Assembly: GCA_013420905.1 (NCBI GenBank)
Contig: JAAXNY010000008.1
Span: forward strand, 1-64,000
Length of the DNA stretch: 64,000 bases
Reading direction: 5' to 3'
Source of the DNA: Collybia mongolica
Lineage: Eukaryota > Basidiomycota > Agaricomycetes > Agaricales > Clitocybaceae
Under the pieces are notes generated by a model. It was not told the origin of the DNA. It made no database searches and was given only the letters and a program-made list of their open reading frames with translations. A program made the translations under genes and the position numbers. Numbering within the stretch: position 1 is the stretch's first letter; every line of letters starts with the position of its first letter. This document shows, piece by piece, positions 37,890-48,900 of the stretch.

Positions 37890-40800
37890 CAAGAACTATG
37901 GAGTAGTCAGAAACTCAAGATCTCTAGTCGGGTTGCTTTGGTCGGCTAGATGGATCCCCCGAGGCTATCGATCGCCTCACAGTGTAAATTTAACGTATAC
38001 TTTCAATATGATGATTATCATCTGGGTGGGTCAGGGGAATAAATATAATATAGGCTTAAGTGATGGTGATACTCCGGCCTTCTTCCGGAAGTCATTTGAA
38101 ATGTATACCAACCTACAAACACGGTGGACTCGTGAGGTTAGGTCTAAAAGGATCAAGGAAGTGGAGAGAAGAGAGGAAGCTCACTGTCGATCACGTAGAT
38201 TAGATACCACTGATGTTTCCCAAATTCCATCTTCTTCTCCAAGCACACCAGTGGCCGTGAGTATACTATAGATGCCGCGACGGGTTGGAGACAGGCAGAA
38301 AGAACTGTTGACTCGGTTCGTATGCTCAATAGTATATGCAAGCGGCCTGGATGTGTCGCGCGAAACCTCAACGGGGAAAATCAAGTAATTAAGGTTGATT
38401 ATCCTCTACTCTTCCACCATAATTGGGTCAGACCACCGGTACGTTCTTTCATGCGTCTTTGGCTGTTCATTAGCAATGCGCCAGCCTGTGGAAGGTCAGT
38501 ATAGTAGAACTTCACTAAGATACCACCCACTAACGAAGATCAGATTATAAAATGCAATCCGTTCACAATCGTCTCCAGGCGTCCATATGAAAACATTACT
38601 ACCATTTTGAAAAGCGGAAAAGGACGTTAGGTGGTTCGGATTAGAGGGAGTCATGTGTATTCAAGGTGTTAGGTTAGTCGTTCATTTTCGTGCTTGTAAG
38701 GGTTTGTCCAGGCCATGTGCTAGCCTGGAGAAATAAACTCGCATCTGCAACATGGTCGGGAGACTAATTAGAATGCATCAATCTGGATTGATGTTAACAG
38801 GCCGAATGCTCGGAAATTCATAGACTCTGTACCTTTTATCTGTTACTTATTTTTACGCCAGGGGGTATTCATGTCAATGACCTTAGAATATTAACTCCTC
38901 TCCTGCCTCATTGCATTGTCAACCAAAATCACATCCGACGCACATTAAATACATACCTTACATACCGGAACCCCAGTCTGGACTCATTTTTTTAACGGAT
39001 CACAACCAAAGCCAGTGTTTCCCCCACTCCGCTCCTTCATTCCACCTCCCGCGTTCCCGAGCCGTGTCATGACCGGTAAAGAGCTCACTGGTCTCTGCGC
39101 TCTGACATTTTGGCTCAGGCTAGACTGGGGGGATTCGGGGCGTCAGCTAGTTTTCGGATGATGGGTAAAATCAACATTATTGGGAGTGCGCATTAATATA
39201 CAGTGCAGGCTATATGGAGCGCGTCAGAAATAGCGAGCGCGACTTGAATAGCGACAATGAATATATAGTAGTTCCGGGTGCTTGAGCAGAAGGCTTTCCG
39301 TGTTGGGTGTCATAATACATGAAATTCTTTACAAAAGGGAGCGTGTTGATAATGAATTATGTGCAAGAAACGGATATGTATACATCGCATCCAGCATTTC
39401 ATAGGCGACGAAGGTGGAGCGGAGAGCGGAGAAACAAACTGATACCTGCATGCCGCCCTCTCATGAGTCAAAATCTACGAGGAGCCCATGCATTTTCTCT
39501 GGCCATTGGACATAAGTACTCACGATATAACGAAGTTGTCGGGCACGAACAGGAAATTTGGAGTAAATGAAAGAGGGTAGAACATCGAATCATGGGTGGA
39601 CCCTAATGAGAATCGATATCGTTACTGCGAGCTCGGGATGTGCAACGTTGTTGATAAGAAAGAAAATCGCCTCATACACGCCACGTGCCACGTGTCATAC
39701 ATCACGAGTGGCTGCCTAACGCCTAACTCCGCCGAGGAATGTGTCGACATACTCATCTCTTGAAAGCGCGTCTCTCTTGCTCCCTCAAATTCACCCTAAT
39801 ACTCCACGTCCCTGCCTGTCTCCCACATACGACGCTGGTGTGATGACTAGAAAAACCAAAACATATGTCGTACAGGCACCCATGCCGTGACTGCGGGGAA
39901 TTGTGCAGCGATGCAAGTGGTGGAGAGGGGTTCGCATTGGTGAGAGATTGTACTCTGTAAGGGGAAGCTGGACAGCGCTCCAGGAATTTTGAACGAGAGA
40001 AATTATGTACTTATCTCTTTCACCCATATCCTCACTGCGCGCCCCAATATCCCATAGCCTTGCCCTCATGATCGGTTATGGACCCCATTTTCCGTCGCCC
40101 CATCCCTCCTCTATCCATCCGATGACTCCATCACTCCACCTTCGCCATCCCTTAATCACTGCCACCAACCCGCTTAAGTGCCGCTGCCGCCCCTAACTCA
40201 ACTCGTGTATCTGAGCGTCCATCACCAACCTAGAAAGCGTCACGAGAATGGAGTGCAGCTGGCGTTGTATGTGAATCTGTCTGATCATGTTCGAGGTGGA
40301 GTGCAGTTTGCGTTAGCAGGGAAAACTTTCGGGAGGGATAAACAGCACGACCTTGATTTCATAACGCTTGATTAACGAGATTGGGTGTGTACTCACATTT
40401 CTCAACGTATCTACCGTCCTGATTATGTGTCCAAACACCTGCAGCCTCAGCTCGGGTCTTCTTTCAGAAACTATCCTCTGTAACCTGGGGTCTGTCCTCC
40501 GACTTGCCAACGCCCAACCCCAGCCCGCTGTCATCACGCCCCTCCATCTTCCCACCGAACCTGTACGAAGCCACGGGGAATATCGTTCCTCAAGCAAGAA
40601 TGTCACCAGCTTTCAATTACGTCCAGACGACGCATCACGCCGCATGGATAGCGCTAAATGGATGAGAAGCTTCAATCAGGTGTTGGGAACGTAGGCAATG
40701 GCATTTGCGGATATGCATCCCTACGCGTTCGTTGTTAACATTCATGAGGAGTGCTGGGGTAGGAATCTGAACATGAACGCTGTTTACGGCCGACGAACGC

Positions 40801-41526
40801 GAAACGAAGGCGGGTCAGATGTGTCATCCTGCCGTCGGCCTCCCATGTTTTCAGTCCTCTGAGAATCCTAGATAATACGCACTCTTCTGTTTACTTTGAG
40901 CAGCGCGGCTCGGAACGCGCGTTCGGTATGGGAGACTATAGAATGGTCTGGTTGGATATGGTAGGAGTACTGGTAAGGGTTTGCGTTAACGAGCCGCGAA
41001 TGAGGTGGTGGGATGCTGGGGCTGTTGAACAGATGGAGGGAGGGAGGGAGACGGAATCTCGGAGCGCGCCATTGAGCCTGCATCCTTGTCAGAACGAACT
41101 TCAAGGATACGTTGGCGTGATTATGCGTCATCCTTTTTTGGTCGTACCCTGGAACTTCTCTGCTCGCTGTTGCCAAACTTGTTAGCTTTCCCGACCGATT
41201 ATACTTTCCTGCCAACCTGGGACGCTTTTCCCACGCTTTCTCCTCTCGCATTGGGCAATACTTTATACCCGCATCCTTGCCGCCTCTCATCCGCCTCGAG
41301 ACTCAAACGTGCTCAGATCCCCGTTTGCATTTTGGCTCCACATGATACGGCGAGGTCCCTGCATGGTTAGGAGTCGAGTCAGAGTAGCGAATGGGTCCGG
41401 AGATGTGCGTATAAGGAGCCGTCGTTTCAACGATTGTCTCCGAGTCCTGATTATGCACCCGGATGCAAAGTTGTTCATTCGATAGAAACCGAACCTGTTG
41501 TATACCCTCAAATGTGAGCTAGACGC
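37890..41526. other. Unassigned region with one coding-like stretch
   Basis: An open stretch at 38060-38262 (SFEMYTNLQTRWTREVRSKR, then a Ser-rich end at a GTGAGT donor) looks like an exon, but no partner exons were found. From 38.5 to 41.5 kb there are only short open frames on both strands (for example 40868-41290 minus) without motifs. Nothing else is recognised. Confidence 0.4.
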
Positions 41527-42145
41527 ATGAGTAAATTCACCCGGTATTTCATTGGATTATATGACCCCAGCGCCTTGTTAGTATGGAAGGGACGCACCAG
41601 AACCCAATATTTTGAATGTGATGATAGCGACCAGCCAATGCCTCGTGGAAGGGCCTACCGGCAGCTCGACATAGTCATTGAAGAGGAACACTGTGTAGGT
41701 GGTAGACCTAAATTATCTCATTTTTCTCGTCGGGATTTCGCGCAACACTGATTCCTGAAAGGCCTCTCACTCATATTATCGAGCATACTGAACCACAAAG
41801 AAACCCCGGTTGCGTGATGATTATATACATAATATACTCTTGGTGCCAGCGACTACGGTATCTATCTATCTGGTATGATTACACCTAGACACTCTTTTGG
41901 TATATCTCTCATGCTCATGTTTTAACATGGCTCGGAATCTCACATGCCTTACCATTATCACCACAAACTAAATTTATTGACTCGGAAGGTCATGACGGTC
42001 TAGTATTACAATCAATTGTGGGTATTTTCTTACTGAACTTCTAAGTTATTCTTTACATATTCATGTCAGTCTGATCATGTTGACCCTCCTGAAGATGATG
42101 TTAGGAAGGGGGGAAGGTGGTTAAGTGCCGTCACTGGTATTAGTT
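41527..42145 (+). pseudogene. Truncated 5' part of the repeated gene family, copy 3
   Basis: Starts with an open frame from ATG 41527 (MSKFTRYFIGLYDPSALLVW, then IVIEEEHC at a GTAGGT donor). From about 41620 to 42144 it matches the minus strand of 17640-17130 closely, down to a GACCCTCCTGAAGATGA block at about 42081 and CCGTCACTGGT at 42128. Similarity stops abruptly at 42145, where another repeat with a T-tract begins. The homologous 3' half (the NCLKM and HFLYSL parts seen at 16.4-16.9 kb) is missing here. Confidence 0.6.
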
Positions 42146-42249
42146 GATCGCGCAGTTGAAGAGATTGATACCGGGGCCTTCCAAAAATACCGAAAGGTTC
42201 TATTCGAGGAACAGAAGGAACTGAAAGCTGCTTTTTTTTTTTTTTTTTT
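42145..42249 (+). repeat. Short dispersed sequence, copy B, with T18 tract
   Basis: Bases 42145-42230 match 25501-25590 (inverted) and are followed by 18 T residues (42232-42249). The piece sits exactly at the break point of the truncated gene. An A-box-like TGATCGCGCAGTTG and a weak B-box-like GGTTCTATTCG about 45 bases apart, then a T run, are compatible with a small RNA polymerase III element. The good coding frame in both copies argues instead for an exon fragment. Confidence 0.55.
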
Positions 42250-42618
42250 GTTTCCAATTTATTCTCTGTTGTGGCGAACCATATGGAAGAGAATATACAT
42301 GCGTGACTATCCTACTATATCTAAGGGACTCTGGTGCTTGTTGAGTGAACTAAGGATTGGCTTTTGGCAGTGCATGGCACCCCCGAAAGCGCAGTATGCG
42401 CGGTAATTGACGTTGAGTTAGTGAGGTAAGGGTATAAGGGTTGTGATAGGGTGAGCGAGTGAGTGGGAGGGAGAACGAGAGGCACAAAAGAAAGTTTGGG
42501 GTGGCATGGCACATATGTAAGCTACAATGTAACGTACCATACGGTCCAGCGGGCGTATACAATGTAGTGTATGGTACGGTCCATGGACGCTACAATATAA
42601 ATATGTAACTACATGTAG

Positions 42619-42902
42619 TTGTACCATACGGTTCTAGCGGACTACGCATGGCCCCAACGGATAGACATGTATTTCCGTGTGGCCACCATCATGTTTGGCA
42701 CGGGCTACATGTAGTCCTTAGCTGTATGGCAATTCAGGCAGAATACACACGGCCCCATCCGTGTGGCCGTACACCAAGTTGTACCATATGGTTCCAGTGG
42801 ACTACGCACAGCCCCAACAGATAGACATGTTTTCCCATGCAGCCATCCAGCAATCATGTTCGGCACGGACTACATATAGTCCTGAGCCATATGGCAATAG
42901 TG
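42619..42902 (+). repeat. Pair of direct repeats (about 120 bp units)
   Basis: 42619-42735 and 42779-42902 share the same order of blocks: GTTGTACCATA, GGACTACGCA, GCCCCAAC-GATAGACATGT, GTT-GGCACGG-CTACAT and TATGGCAAT. Within each unit the CATGTAG and ACATGTA palindromes recur. A fainter third unit may precede it (42530-42600). They form the 3' flank of the island gene. Confidence 0.7.
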
Positions 42903-42973
42903 TAGCATCAATGGCCAACGGCTAGATATGTATTCCAATACTGAGAGAGCTGCAACAGTTACATACATATATA

Positions 42974-45093
42974 CTACAAATATTCCCCATCAGATCCAGA
43001 ACCTGCATAGTCCAGCCAGGTGTCGGGAACATCTCTAAAAGAATCCGCATTGTATGGACCTGGATGTACAAGTGGTTCATCATCTGAAGATATCATGGCC
43101 ACTGCATCAATGGCCGACATTGCAGCAGCTGAAGCGGAACCACCTTCCCCATCCAAAACTGAGCCACCATGACTTCCCTCATCTGATGATATCATGGCCA
43201 CTGCATCCAGGACCGAAATTGCAGTGGCCAAAGTAGAGCTATGATGATTTCCCTCATCCGACAATATCATGGCCACCGCATCCATAGCCAAAATTGGAGT
43301 GGCCGAAGCAGCACCACTTTCCCCATCCAAGATCATAGCCAATGCAGCAAGAGCTGACAATGGATTGGCTGCACCCCCATGACTTCCCTCGTCAGATGAT
43401 ATCATAGCCACAGCATCCCAGGCTGAAGCGGAGCCATCATGACTTCCCTCATCCAATGATATCATGGCCACTGCATCCACAGCCAAAGTTGGAGTGGCCG
43501 ATGCGGCATCACCAACCCAATCCGACATTGTGGCTGCTGCAGCTATGGTGGGTACACTGGCTGGGGCTTGCATGATACGTTGAGGGGGGGCTGATTCATC
43601 ATCTGAAGATGCCTGATCTACTGGCTGGGCTTTAATAAACACATGGTGGTGCGGGGCCAAAGGAGTAGGCAAAATTGTAGGCATGGGAGATGCCAGTGCT
43701 GGTGCCAGTGAGGGAGCAATCCGATCAGCCACCGGAATGTCAGTGGAAGAAATGAAAGATATATTTGCTTGGGGGGATAAGGGACCTGCCTGACTATCTG
43801 TGGACATACTGTATGGGTATCTTTGTTTAGTGCTAATGGGGTAGGATGGGGTGCGGGGGACGGTGCAGTTGAACCAACGGCCAGAATGGCCAAGCTCGGC
43901 ATGCCAGGGAGATCCAGACCAGGAGTGTGTGTAGGGAGTTTTCCCAATGGATACCTGCCACTGTGTCCTGATTTTCCAAACCTTAAAGGCCAAAAAGAGA
44001 AGTGAGATGGTATTTGAAGGGGGGACAGCTCTGGAGGATCCTGGATATCCTTGCTGAGTGGGCTGAAGTGTACATCACTAGGGAAGATTTCATCGGCATC
44101 AGAATAACTGTCACTTTCTGCGCTATTGGCCAGGCTTGCATCATACCCAGAATGTGGCTGTGCAAAATCATGGCTATCTGAGTGCACAAGCTGGCGGACA
44201 TCATCCATAGATAGAGTGATACCAGCGGACCATTTGAGGAGTGGTGCTGACTCTAGCCGCTGTTGTTCTGCATGGGCTTCATCCTCTACAGCGTGGCCAA
44301 GGGTGGCTCGCTGCCGCATTGGCAGTGGATTGTCCCTGAACATGGATTCAGTCTCTTTCAACATGGCAGCTTCAAATAATTCATTAAAGCCGGAAGCGCG
44401 CCAGATGGTCTGTCTCATTTGGCTGTACTGAGAGATTATGTGAGCATCAACCCGATGCTGCAAACCTTGGAGGGCCATTGGGAAATCAAGCCAAGCTGAT
44501 TGGCCAATTGGCCATGTGTTTGCTGATACCGGCATATCAACGGCAGATGGTATTGCTGCTTGGGCCACTTCAGAACAATACTTCAAATTGAACCTCAGCG
44601 CTTTTCCAATAGTCTTGCTATTGATATACTGGGAAGGGTTTGCCAGTTTTGCACAGCTGACCCACCAGCTCAGTTGATATTTGGCAACAACTGCAGTAGG
44701 ATCATTGTAGGTGGTGCTAGCATCAAGTAACAACTTAAATGGTTCTGAGTAGTCAAGCATTTGCTGATCGGATGTGGTGAGTGACCAAGTGGCAGCAAGG
44801 GATCTGGTTATGATTGGGATCTGTATGTTGCGGCTAGTGGCTGTGGCCAATCCAATGCATGCCAAAGCAAAATCCTGAAAATTTGTTGGAATGTACACAA
44901 AAACATGCCAAATTGGGGGACATACCAACTCATTGAAGAGGTTAATCTGTAGTGCTTCCTGTGCCCTGCTGGATGCTTGGGCAATGGCAGATAGTGCTGC
45001 TTGGAAGCGTGATTCACAATAGAAGATCACCCTTTGTAGACTATCTAGATCTTCAATCAAAGTAGGAATTGCCTGATTTGAGTTTGGGTTCAA
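42974..45093 (-). CDS. Unrecognised island protein with tandem SIM-like repeats, about 680 aa, 5' end unresolved
   Basis: Two long overlapping minus-strand frames (45093-43618 and 43993-42974) are best joined by an intron at 43874-43798 (weak GTTCAA donor, CACTAAAC branch site, CCACAG acceptor), which keeps phase and gives about 680 residues. The first frame has no ATG near its start. It opens after a CTTAG acceptor-like site near 45110, so an upstream exon is missing. The N-terminal 280 residues look folded (for example ICLATATS-like helices, KALRFNLKYCSEVAQ, MRQTIWRASGFNELFE). An acidic Ser-rich linker and a Pro-rich part follow. The C-terminal region carries five copies of DAVAMISSDEG(S/N)H-like repeats plus a degenerate one. 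No transposase or nuclease motif is seen. It lies in an AT-rich island and is divergent from the gene at 46571. Confidence 0.65.
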
Positions 45094-45510
45094 GTGCGTG
45101 AAAGTACTAAGTTTTTAATAGTACTAGTCAAGGCCTTTTTTTCACTGATCTCTTGATCAGTTTGACTTGGACAAAGTCTTAACACAAGTGTTTAGACCTT
45201 AGGTATATTTTTATAATCTCTTTCACTTTAATAGACTGAGTACCAAGTGTACATTCAATTATTAACAATCCCAAATGGATCAATAAGTCCAAGTGACTTT
45301 TAAAACAAGAGTGCCCAGTGTACCAAAGGCCAAGGTCAATAATTCCAATGGACAATATGAGTACTAAGTTCCAAATGAACTGAACCCTTCAATTCTGTGA
45401 TCTCTTTAGCCAAATGCTTTGAGACAATTTTAATCAAGACAGTTGAAGCAATCCAATCCTTAATTTGTGTGTGCAATAGTGTTTCAACAAATATGATTTG
45501 TATATCCTAT

Positions 45511-45860
45511 AGTACTATCTCACCCCCTACAATCGGTTTGCACCCTCTTTTGGTTTGCACCTAGATCTTAACATCTGCCAGCCCATTCCCTTAGTGTTTC
45601 GAGATCTGACATACTGATACCTCTATGAATACAATCCTGGCATTTTAATACAATTCTATGTGTTTTTGAACATGGTCAAAAAATGGCCTTTTGTCATGCT
45701 TGCCACCAGTGCCAAATAATCAAATATAGATAATTGGCCTCGGTTAGTTTGTCTCTTGGCGTTTCATTTTCAGACTTGTTTGCCAAAACCAACTGATGTG
45801 ACATGTCTGTGACAAACCAAAAGAGGGTGCAAACTGATTGTAGGGGGTGGGATAGTAGCT
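45511..45860. mobile_element. MITE-like element, about 350 bp with 48-bp inverted ends
   Basis: 45511-45559 (CTATCTCACCCCCTACAATC then TTTGCACCCTCTTTTGGTTTG) is repeated in inverted orientation at 45809-45860 with about five differences. The interior of about 250 bases has no coding frame. The long terminal inverted repeats and small size fit a non-autonomous DNA transposon. No clear target duplication was found at the ends. Confidence 0.7.
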
Positions 45861-46570
45861 CAAAGTGGGGGCAAAATTCCTTACCTCTGCGCTACCTATC
45901 TATAATCTATTTATAGTGTACAAACTTAATTATGAAGAATCATAATTTTATGTGGAACAAGACCCTTCTGCACCAAGGGCTTGTGTTTTAATGCTGACTT
46001 GTCCTCTATGACTTGGCACGCATGCCATATGTGTCAATTATGTTGTTACTTATTACTTGGCCAATATCAAGAGAGCTGGCTAAAATCTTATCAACACTTG
46101 GCAGTGTGCTTGGTTATTTTTAAAACAGCACAGCACTGTCTTTTACTTCTCCTGATTGTTCCAGTTGTTATTTATGGTGTCCCATCTTTCCAGTAGTTAA
46201 CACCAAGTACCCCTGATTAGGCAAGTCCCAAATTTACAATTACTTCTCCTATTAATGATGATCCCCAAACTAATGATATCATACTACAAGGGTTACTTAT
46301 GGTTTAAAATACCAAGGTTGTAACCAGGCATGGTGAATAGAACTAATAATAGTCCATACTCATAGTCCTCTGTACTGATAGTGTATTAATCATTAGACTA
46401 GTTCACTCTAATTAACTGTCTCAAAGCTCAACTCTAATCCTTTATTACTGTTTACTTGGTTATTAGAAATGATACTAATAGCCTTACTTGTTGACTTTAC
46501 AAGTGCAAACAATTTTGGGCCCTATCACTGGTGCAAACAATGAGCTAGCAGTCACATATATTGTCCCACC

Positions 46571-47207
46571 ATGGATGCCCTATCTGGTATGTAGACTATA
46601 TTTAGCATCCAAACCTACATCCCCACTTAATTGTCAATAGGTGTTAGCACCAGAAAACAAAACTCAAGAAGACCTGGAACATTCAGATCATAAAAATCTA
46701 CCAACTGACATGATCAACTCTGTTAGAATTGCCAATAACTGTTTGACAATGTTGAAGGATGTCCTTTTGCTCTTTGAGAAAAATATCATTGCTATTGATG
46801 TTCATGTGAGTGATATCATTTTCACCTTACACTGGGGCTCAATGTATGCATAGGATGATTATTGTATTATCCAGTTTCATCAAGGCTCAGATGTCAATAA
46901 AGAGCTCAAAAAACCTCTGGAAAAATACTTGATACCGGGTGATAAAGGATCTGATGAATTCTTGTGTGGCCATTTTCTCTATAGCCTCTGTGTTCAAATC
47001 TATGGTGGCAACCACACATTGGAATTTCCTGAACCTTCTCTGACAAGATTTTTCAAGAGAATGGATTTATTTGAGGACAATGATCAGAGTCTTGCAGCTA
47101 AAATTTCTGACTATTCCGATGAAGGGTGGAAGAGTTATCTGGGACAGCAGGTTCAAGCATGGTATGAAAACAAACCTTATATAATGTGGTCAGCCAATGC
47201 TCTCTAA
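46571..47207 (+). CDS. Intact member of the repeated gene family (possible HNH-type nuclease C-terminal part), 3 exons
   Basis: Exons 46571-46586, 46648-46805 and 46854-47207 join in phase to 175 residues from an ATG at 46571. The introns are GTATGT..TTAG and GTGAGT..ATAG. The product has NNCLTMLKDVLLLFEKN, IIAIDVH, DDYCIIQF, then GSDEFLCGHFLYSLCVQIYGGN and a tail GWKSYLGQQVQAWYENKPYI. These align with the broken copies at 16.4 and 18.6 kb. By family analogy, NCL..D..IAID..Y resembles the end of an HNH_2 domain. If so, the catalytic 5' half is missing or lies in undetected upstream exons; the short first exon makes the start uncertain. The AT-rich base composition and codon use differ from the core genes. 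Confidence 0.55.
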
Positions 47208-48690
47208 ACCATCACTGACAGCCAGATGGTTTGTCAATATCACACCATGCCCCTAAAACCACCCTCATCTCTTTGACATTGAAGCATCTACCAACAGAAT
47301 CATTCCGCTGGAATCAGATTACCCCCTGAACAAAGCAATTCCCAAAACAATATACAATAAATTCATTACAATACATTGCTTGCAAAACTCACACACGCCA
47401 TGACACCCGGACTTGAACCTTCACTTCCAGGAATGCAGTTGTGCTGGCCCCTGTTCAATGTGGTCTTTGCCGGGATTTCGAGAGTGTGACATGCCTTTTG
47501 AGCAGATGCCAGCTGCAGAAGATTGGTCTGCCGCCACTGCCATGGGTGCATGAGTACCAACAGTTATGAGTAATCTCATATGCTGTTTGTCGGTAGAAGA
47601 TGGTGGAGTCCAAAATCTAGTCCAGCATTGTCTCACGATTTTTGGTCCATCCAGTCTTATGAGGGCCCAGTACAAAGGATCGGTTAAACCGAAAGGAAAA
47701 AACGAAAAATAAAAAATAAAAAATGAAAGGGTCACATGATATGGCAACGTGGGCGGCACGTGCAAATAACAACGTGGGGTGTCAACTAAGATCGACTACT
47801 TTGCAATTACCGAACTCGACGGCCATTTATCGCAACGGGAGCCCGGAGTGCCAGTACCGTTCAAAGTTCCAAGGAGCCTGGAAACTTCAACAGAACTGGA
47901 CCTCCAGCACATATGATGTAGGGCCTGTAGGCTGCCGCCAATGGTTGGGAGTGTAAGGTTGACGACCGTGGGCAACAGCAGCCACAGTGAGACCGGGTAA
48001 ACGAGAATATAGATGGCATTATTCCGAGCTTGTCGAGCTGACACTACTATATAAGGGAGGAAATGCATTAGTGCTCAGATTCTCTCAGTTCAGCTACTTG
48101 TGAGCAAGAAATAGGTGAGTCAAACTTTAGAAAATTGATCAGCTCTGCCTTGCTCATTTTCGACCCGTCAGAGCAACGTGCACATCTCTGAACGGAAGGG
48201 AAATCTTTAAAATGCATTTGAGTCAAATCCCAGTGATCATACAGGGAGTCACTTTGAATAACTATCAGTCTATGCTAACATGTACGTGCAAACATGTTTT
48301 ATCCAGGTTCTACATATCCACGAAGCGAGGTCATACTCCCGATTGGATGAATTCTTTCGTCATTGACACGTCGATATATCAAGGTTAACCTTGATCCCAT
48401 CGATCCAGATTTCGGCATGTTGATCCTACAGTAGCCAAAACCACAACAACTCTCGGTACGATTCTGAATGCAAATATCTTGATTGACTGCGCATTTGTTC
48501 ACCGATTTCTGTTTCTCAGGCTTCTTCACACTGTAGACAATGGCTATAAGCTTAAAAGCTTGACAGCCCGGTGGCGCCGTTGCGTGGTTGTGACCCTGCA
48601 TGGCATTGCCATTAGCGCCTCGTGGGTCGTCTGTCGCATATGGTATACAGTATTAGGGACAAAAACACTACGCACGTACTTCTCCATATC
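47208..48690. other. Island edge and unassigned sequence
   Basis: Base composition returns from AT-rich to normal around 47.4-47.8 kb. A TATA-like CTATATAAGG lies near 48050 and is followed about 60 bases later by AATAG|GTGAGT, which would suit a 5' untranslated exon of the plus-strand kinase-like remnant. No coding sequence is confirmed. Confidence 0.35.
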
Positions 48691-48900
48691 CTTACGATTC
48701 TAAATCTTCGCCTTCATGGGCTCTGATATGCAGGTATTTGACAACATACAGTGTGTCACTGCGGTCCCGGTGCCTCGGTTCTACAACATCAACCCTTATT
48801 GTTTAGATGAAAGATTGGCGGGAACTAGTTGAGAACGTTTGGAGGATCAACCCCAGCAGGAGACCTCGATATACCTTTTGTTGGTTCGTCCTCAATTTCG
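48690..48900 (+). pseudogene. Protein kinase-like C-terminal remnant
   Basis: Two adjacent plus-strand frames together resemble the end of a kinase domain. VFDNIQCVTAVPVP (from 48734) corresponds to the region before subdomain XI, and DWRELVENVWRINPSRRP (from 48812) matches the W-x-L-x-x-x-x-W-x-x-x-P-x-x-R-P motif of subdomain XI. They are in different frames, so the gene is broken or contains an unseen intron. Catalytic motifs (VAIK, HRD, DFG) were not found upstream. Confidence 0.4.

Noticed and set aside
47380..47470. tRNA-like B-box (GGTTCAAGTCC on the minus strand)
   Set aside because: The bases on either side cannot pair as a T-arm, and no matching D-arm, anticodon arm or acceptor stem was found.
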